Of a stretch of 16,393 nt of DNA, positions 12,692 to 16,393 are shown piece by piece. Positions within the stretch are counted from its first letter, which is position 1. Each line of letters begins with the position of its first letter. The stretch spans positions 1 to 16,393 of the forward strand of contig JAPYOZ010000020.1 of the NCBI GenBank assembly GCA_029941485.1, in the 5' to 3' direction. A program made the translations under genes and the position numbers. The stretch comes from Gammaproteobacteria bacterium (lineage in GTDB: Bacteria; Pseudomonadota; Gammaproteobacteria; PS1; Pseudothioglobaceae). Below the pieces are notes generated by a model, which made no database searches, had not been told where the DNA came from, and saw only the letters and a list, made by a program, of their open reading frames with translations.

Positions 12692-13030
12692 CTACTTGCT
12701 TACGCCAACAGTGATGTGGCTTGTTCTTTTTAAAATTCGATTCGCTCTACCTTTTGCTCTAGGGCGGATCCTCTTCATGGTTGAGCCTTCGTCAATATAA
12801 ACGCTGCTTACCTTTAATTCATCAATGTCCAGTCCGTCATTGTGTTCAGCATTTGAGATCGCTGAATCAAGCACTTTTTTAACTAATTTAGCCGCTCCCT
12901 TATTGCTAAACGACAAAATGTTCAATGCTTCCTCTACTGGTTTGTTACGGATTTGATCCGCAACCAATCTCACTTTAAAAGATGAGCCTTTTGCATATTT
13001 ATGGATTGCCTTAACTTCTTTCATTGTCAT
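12692..13030 (-). CDS. rplV: 50S ribosomal protein L22
   Basis: The product has up to 112 residues, with VRLVADQIRNKPVEEALNIL (20-39), ISNAEHN and the long beta-hairpin ending in MKRIRPRAKGRANRILKRTSHITV that lines the exit tunnel. Two ATGs (13030 and 13024) are possible starts; the AAGG ribosome-binding site is three bases from the first and nine from the second, so the true protein may lack the first two residues. No inserted residues are seen in the tunnel loop. Confidence 0.96.
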   Translation of the reverse strand: MTMKEVKAIHKYAKGSSFKVRLVADQIRNKPVEEALNILSFSNKGAAKLVKKVLDSAISNAEHNDGLDIDELKVSSVYIDEGSTMKRIRPRAKGRANRILKRTSHITVGVSK

Positions 13031-13043
13031 TTACCTTTTATAT

Positions 13044-13313
13044 TTACGCTGTGCGATCACCAGAGTGACCTTTAAAAGTACGAGTAGTCGCAAATTCACC
13101 CAATTTATGACCAATCATGTTCTCGTTGATTGAAATCGGAACGTGCGCTCTACCGTTATGAACTGCAATGGTCAAACCAATCATTTCTGGCACAACAACT
13201 GAGCGACGTGACCAAGTTTTAATTGGTTTTCTATCGTTATTTTCTTGAGCGGTTAATACTTTTTTGATTAAATGCTCGTCAACAAATGGACCCTTTCTTA
13301 ATGATCTAGCCAT
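13044..13313 (-). CDS. rpsS: 30S ribosomal protein S19
   Basis: The 89-residue product begins MARSLRKGPFVDEHLIKKV and contains TWSRRSVVVPEMIGLTIAVHNG and MIGHKLGEFATTRTFKGH, all diagnostic. S19 sits on the 30S head and contacts S13. It is three residues shorter than in E. coli, lacking part of the basic tail. It lies eight bases after rplB. Confidence 0.97.
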   Translation of the reverse strand: MARSLRKGPFVDEHLIKKVLTAQENNDRKPIKTWSRRSVVVPEMIGLTIAVHNGRAHVPISINENMIGHKLGEFATTRTFKGHSGDRTA

Positions 13314-13321
13314 GATTACCC

Positions 13322-14149
13322 TTATTTATTCCTACGACGCACGATAAGCTTATCAGTACGTTTATTACTACGTGTTTTATAACCCTTAGTTGGCGTTCCC
13401 CAAGGAGAAACCGGATGACGACCACCACTGGTTTTACCTTCACCACCACCATGTGGGTGATCCACTGGATTCATTACAACACCACGAACGGTAGGTCTAA
13501 CACCTCTCCAACGCGTTGCACCCGCTTTACCTAATTTTCTTAAACTGTGTTCTTTTTTAGACACTTCGCCAATCGTTGCACGGCAGTCAGCCAATACTTT
13601 GCGTACTTCACCAGAACGCAATCTTAAAGTAACGTAAGTGCCTTCTTTCGCAATTAACTGCGCTGAAGTACCTGCACTACGTGCCATTTGTGCACCCTTA
13701 CCAGGCTTAAGCTCAATACAGTGAATAACACTACCCAAAGGAATGTTTGCACATGGCATTACATTACCTACTTGAATCGCAACCGTACCACCTGAAACAA
13801 CCGTGTCACCAACTTTCAAACCATTTGGTGCAATGATGTACTTGCGCTCACCATCTGTGTACAAAACCAAAGCAATGTTTGCACTACGATTAGGATCGTA
13901 TTCCAAACGTTCAACCGTTGCTGGAATATCGTCTTTAATACGCTTAAAATCAATTACGCGGTAACGACGCTTGTGGCCACCACCTTTATGGCGAACCGTA
14001 ATCTTTCCGCGGTTATTACGACCATGAATTCTGTTTTTGCTTTGTGTTAGTGGTGCATAAGGTGCGCCTTTGTGTAGATCTTTGTCTACAACACTAACAA
14101 CAAATCGTCTGCCGGGTGAGGTTGGTTTTCTTTTAATTACTTGTGCCAT
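13322..14149 (-). CDS. rplB: 50S ribosomal protein L2
   Basis: The 275-residue product carries the whole L2 pattern: KPTSPGRRFVVSV (8-20), RLEYDPNRSANIALVLY (81-97), the RNA-binding core, and MNPVDHPHGGGEGKTSGG with His231 in the loop next to the peptidyl-transferase centre. L2 is needed for subunit joining and peptide-bond formation. Length is two residues above that of E. coli. It lies 10 bases after rplW. Confidence 0.98.
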   Translation of the reverse strand: MAQVIKRKPTSPGRRFVVSVVDKDLHKGAPYAPLTQSKNRIHGRNNRGKITVRHKGGGHKRRYRVIDFKRIKDDIPATVERLEYDPNRSANIALVLYTDGERKYIIAPNGLKVGDTVVSGGTVAIQVGNVMPCANIPLGSVIHCIELKPGKGAQMARSAGTSAQLIAKEGTYVTLRLRSGEVRKVLADCRATIGEVSKKEHSLRKLGKAGATRWRGVRPTVRGVVMNPVDHPHGGGEGKTSGGRHPVSPWGTPTKGYKTRSNKRTDKLIVRRRNK

Positions 14150-14159
14150 AATAATCTCT

Positions 14160-14450
14160 CTAAGATGCGCTCACGTCAATCATTTGGCCTTCAGACACTT
14201 TAATCATTGCCTTCTTCCAATTTACACGACGACCAATTTTTCCTTTAAATACTTTCTTTTTGCCCTTAACCATTGAAGTTGTAACACTTACAACACTTAC
14301 ACCAAACAAAGTTTCAACTGCAGTTTTAATTTCTTTCTTATTACTATCGGTGCGAACTTTAAAAGCGTATTGATTGTGTGCCGAAAGCATGGTTGTTTTT
14401 TCAGAAACAATCGGCGCTAATAAGGTTTTTAATACTTTTTCTTGATTCAT
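14160..14450 (-). CDS. rplW: 50S ribosomal protein L23
   Basis: The 96-residue product has LLAPIVSEKTTML (10-22), YAFKVRTDSNKKEIKTAVE and the C-terminal NWKKAMIKVSEGQ. L23 lies at the tunnel exit and is the docking point for trigger factor and SRP. Its start overlaps the rplD stop by four bases (ATGA). Length is four residues below that of E. coli. Confidence 0.97.
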   Translation of the reverse strand: MNQEKVLKTLLAPIVSEKTTMLSAHNQYAFKVRTDSNKKEIKTAVETLFGVSVVSVTTSMVKGKKKVFKGKIGRRVNWKKAMIKVSEGQMIDVSAS

Positions 14451-15061
14451 AACATACCCTGTACTTTTTTGAGTGCTGCTTCGGTCATGACAACATTTTC
14501 ATAGCCAATTAAACTAACCGGATCAATACTTTGTGTATCGCAAACACCAACGTGATATAAATTGCGAGAAGAAAGATATAAATTTTCATCCAACTCGTCC
14601 GTCATTAATAATGCATCTTTAACATCCAATGCTTTAAGCAATGTAGTGATGTTTTTAGTCTTAGTGTCTTTAACACCAAATTCTTTAACTACTTTTAAAC
14701 GTTCAGAGCGAACAAGCTCTGAAAAAATAACACTGATGGCGCCTTTGTACATTTTCTTATTAACTTTCTGTGCGTAACTACGAGGTTGTGCTGCGAATGT
14801 AACACCACCCGAACGCCAAATAGGACCACGAGAAGTACCCGCACGAGCTCGGCCTGTGCCTTTTTGTGCCCAAGGCTTCTTGCCACCGCCACTCACAGCT
14901 GCACGGTTTTTTTGTGCTTTAGAGCCTTGACGACCAGTAGCCATATAAGCCGTTGTTACTTGATGCACTAATGATTCGTTGAAATCTCTTGCAAAAATAG
15001 AATCGGGTACTTCGGTTGAAGTCGATTTATTTGTACTTACGTTTAATACTTTTAATTTCAT
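14447..15061 (-). CDS. rplD: 50S ribosomal protein L4
   Basis: The 204-residue product contains the tunnel-loop sequence GRQGSKAQKNRAAVSGGGKK and PWAQKGTGRARAGTSRGPIWRSGG (about 43-86), which reaches the constriction of the exit tunnel, and a C-terminal globular part ending in TEAALKKVQGML. In E. coli, L4 also represses its own operon through a long rpsJ leader, which is missing here. AAGG lies seven bases before the ATG. Confidence 0.97.
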   Translation of the reverse strand: MKLKVLNVSTNKSTSTEVPDSIFARDFNESLVHQVTTAYMATGRQGSKAQKNRAAVSGGGKKPWAQKGTGRARAGTSRGPIWRSGGVTFAAQPRSYAQKVNKKMYKGAISVIFSELVRSERLKVVKEFGVKDTKTKNITTLLKALDVKDALLMTDELDENLYLSSRNLYHVGVCDTQSIDPVSLIGYENVVMTEAALKKVQGML

Positions 15062-15076
15062 CTTAAGACCTTACAC

Positions 15077-15910
15077 TTATTCCGTTTCAGCTTCTGGCGC
15101 TTGTTCGCCATTATCTTTAGTATCGTTTTCTGAAGTTACATTTTTTGCCTCTTTTGCTGCTGCTTTTTCAGCTTCTTCGGCCGCTTTAGCTTCTTGTTCC
15201 TGAGCTAATTGTGCATCTTTTTGCTCTTGGATTTGCTTGCTAATATCGCTATTAATTTTGTCTCTTTTAGCCGAAAAAATAACTTTCACAAAACCACTTT
15301 TTGATCCAGGAATTGCACCCTTAATCAACAACAAGTTTCTTTCACTATCAACTCTAATTACTTCTAAACACTCTTCAGTTACTTGCTCATCACCCATGTG
15401 ACCAGCCATTTTTTTACCTTTAAATACACGTCCTGGATCTTGACATTGTCCGGTTGAACCAATCGCCCTATGAGAGATTGAGTTACCGTGGGTTGCATCT
15501 TGCATTTGGAAATTATGACGTTTTACACCACCTTGATAACCTTTACCTTTAGATTGACCCGTTACATCAACATAATGACCTGCGCCAAACATTGATACAT
15601 CAAAACTAGTAGCGTCTCCAATTTCATTCTCGTCTGCTCTAAACTCCCAAAGACCTAAACCAATGTCTTGTGAAGCCTTTGCGTAATGGCCTTTAATTGC
15701 TGATGGTACACGGCGCACTTTCGCTTCGCCTTTTTTATTAATTTTTGCACCCGTAGTTACTTGAACAGCACTGTAGCCATCCACTTCAGGTGTTCTTGTT
15801 TGAACAATACGATTAGGCTCAATTTTAATAACACTAACTGCCGTGGCTGAACCATCGTCAGACATTAAGCGTGTCATTCCTATTTTTTGCCCTACTAAAC
15901 CAATTGCCAT
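15077..15910 (-). CDS. rplC: 50S ribosomal protein L3 with an acidic C-terminal extension
   Basis: The product has 277 residues against 209 in E. coli. Residues 1-215 are a complete L3, with MAIGLVGQKIGMTRLM, VTGQSKGKGYQGGVKRHNF and SISHRAIGSTGQCQDPGRVF, where Gln155 matches the PrmB methylation site, and then KKMAGHMGDE. From about 216 an extension begins: residues 221-257 are rich in Gln, Ala, Glu and Lys and look helical, possibly coiled coil. The last 20 residues are disordered and acidic (seven Asp/Glu, one Lys). The frame is uninterrupted and rplD follows after 15 bases with its own ribosome-binding site, so a frameshift artefact is unlikely. L3 helps start 50S assembly and reaches toward the peptidyl-transferase centre. 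Confidence 0.95.
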   Translation of the reverse strand: MAIGLVGQKIGMTRLMSDDGSATAVSVIKIEPNRIVQTRTPEVDGYSAVQVTTGAKINKKGEAKVRRVPSAIKGHYAKASQDIGLGLWEFRADENEIGDATSFDVSMFGAGHYVDVTGQSKGKGYQGGVKRHNFQMQDATHGNSISHRAIGSTGQCQDPGRVFKGKKMAGHMGDEQVTEECLEVIRVDSERNLLLIKGAIPGSKSGFVKVIFSAKRDKINSDISKQIQEQKDAQLAQEQEAKAAEEAEKAAAKEAKNVTSENDTKDNGEQAPEAETE

Positions 15911-15937
15911 GATCTTATTCCTATTATTTCTTAATTA

Positions 15938-16249
15938 TTAGTTAAGCTTAATTGCCACATCAACACCAGCCGCTAAATCCAACTTCATCAAAGCATCAAC
16001 TGTTTTATCTGTAGGACTAATAACATCCATCAGCCTAACGTAAGTTCTTAATTCGTACTGGTCTCTTGCATCTTTATTAACGTGAGGAGAAGTCAACACA
16101 GTAAAGCGCTCTTTCTTTGTAGGTAGAGGGATTGGACCTCTTACACTCGCACCAGTACGCTTGGCTGTTTCTACAATCTCGATGGCTGATTTGTCGATTA
16201 AACGATGATCAAATGCCTTTAATTTAATTCTAATATTTTGATTGCTCAT
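15938..16249 (-). CDS. rpsJ: 30S ribosomal protein S10 (NusE)
   Basis: The product has 103 residues, as in E. coli, with IRIKLKAFDHRLIDKSAIEIV near the start, GPIPLPTKKERFTVLTSPHVNKDARDQ in the middle and LMDVISPTDKTVDALMKLDLAAGVDVAIKL at the end. S10 serves in the 30S head and, as NusE, joins NusB and NusG in antitermination and transcription-translation coupling. It is the first gene behind the promoter between tuf and rpsJ. Confidence 0.98.
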   Translation of the reverse strand: MSNQNIRIKLKAFDHRLIDKSAIEIVETAKRTGASVRGPIPLPTKKERFTVLTSPHVNKDARDQYELRTYVRLMDVISPTDKTVDALMKLDLAAGVDVAIKLN

Positions 16250-16292
16250 GTGCCCTTTATCCTATCTATTTTCTACTGGTTTTTTTATCAAA

Positions 16293-16311
16293 CGAAAAAC
16301 GCAAGATTATA
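16293..16311 (-). promoter_or_regulatory. Probable promoter of the S10 operon
   Basis: On the minus strand TATAAT lies at 16311-16306 in the 91-base gap between tuf and rpsJ. The -35 is poor (AATTAA at 17 bases or TTAATT at 19), within an A/T-rich stretch that could act as an UP element. The predicted start region reads GTTTTTCG (16300-16293), placed exactly as in the alpha promoter. The leader to rpsJ would be only about 51 bases. Confidence 0.65.
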
Positions 16312-16340
16312 CAATAAACCTTCTCTCTTTAATTAACTAA

Positions 16341-16393
16341 TTACGCCGTTACTTTAGAAACAACACCCGCACCAACTGTACGGCCACCTTCTC
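16341..16393 (-). CDS. tuf: Elongation factor Tu, C-terminal end only
   Basis: Seventeen codons including the TAA stop are visible; the rest lies beyond the right edge. The sequence EGGRTVGAGVVSKVTA is the invariant end of EF-Tu domain 3. tuf directly before rpsJ is the usual link between the str and S10 operons. No terminator hairpin is visible between them, so read-through from tuf is likely. Confidence 0.93.
   Translation of the reverse strand, partial: EGGRTVGAGVVSKVTA

Noticed and set aside
1..16393. CRISPR arrays, tRNA or rRNA genes, insertion sequences, phage attachment sites
   Set aside because: I looked for evenly spaced repeats, cloverleaf-like blocks, transposase-like frames and terminal repeats and saw none.

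Overview
The window is one long, fully co-directional (minus strand) run of translation genes from a low-GC gammaproteobacterium. Reading in the direction of transcription (high to low coordinates) it holds the tail of tuf, then the S10 block (rpsJ-rplC-rplD-rplW-rplB-rpsS-rplV-rpsC-rplP-rpmC-rpsQ), the spc block (rplN-rplX-rplE-rpsN-rpsH-rplF-rplR-rpsE-rpmD-rplO-secY-rpmJ) and the alpha block (rpsM-rpsK-rpsD-rpoA-rplQ). Directly behind these come rpsU and a yqeY-type gene. The order secY-rpmJ-rpsM, the zinc-free 101-aa S14, the cysteine-type L36 and the close match of RpoA, S4, L2 and S11 to the E. coli proteins (compared from memory) all point to Gammaproteobacteria. The AT-rich sequence and the gene set would fit a marine sulfur-oxidising lineage such as SUP05/Thioglobus or a related symbiont, but that placement is a guess.

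Left of the ribosomal cluster lies an AT-rich 471-base spacer (1297-1767) with many small inverted repeats. It is followed by a secreted alpha/beta-hydrolase gene and, overlapping its end, a TauE/SafE-family membrane protein that runs off the left edge.

Two promoters can be read. A perfect consensus sigma-70 promoter (TTGACA, 17-base spacer, TATAAT) sits between rpmJ and rpsM and should drive the alpha block. A TATAAT with a weak -35 sits between tuf and rpsJ. Both are followed, at the same distance, by the same eight bases GTTTTTCG where transcription should start. No convincing promoter was found at the 30-base rpsQ-rplN junction, so S10 and spc are probably one transcript. Many junctions are translationally coupled by TAATG or ATGA overlaps.

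The most unusual items are two ribosomal proteins with added domains. L30 (rpmD) carries a 73-residue histone-H1-like Lys/Ala/Pro N-terminal extension built on a near-perfect 48-bp tandem duplication, more than doubling the protein. L3 (rplC) carries an acidic, probably helical C-terminal extension of about 60 residues. The rest of the cluster looks ordinary and intact.
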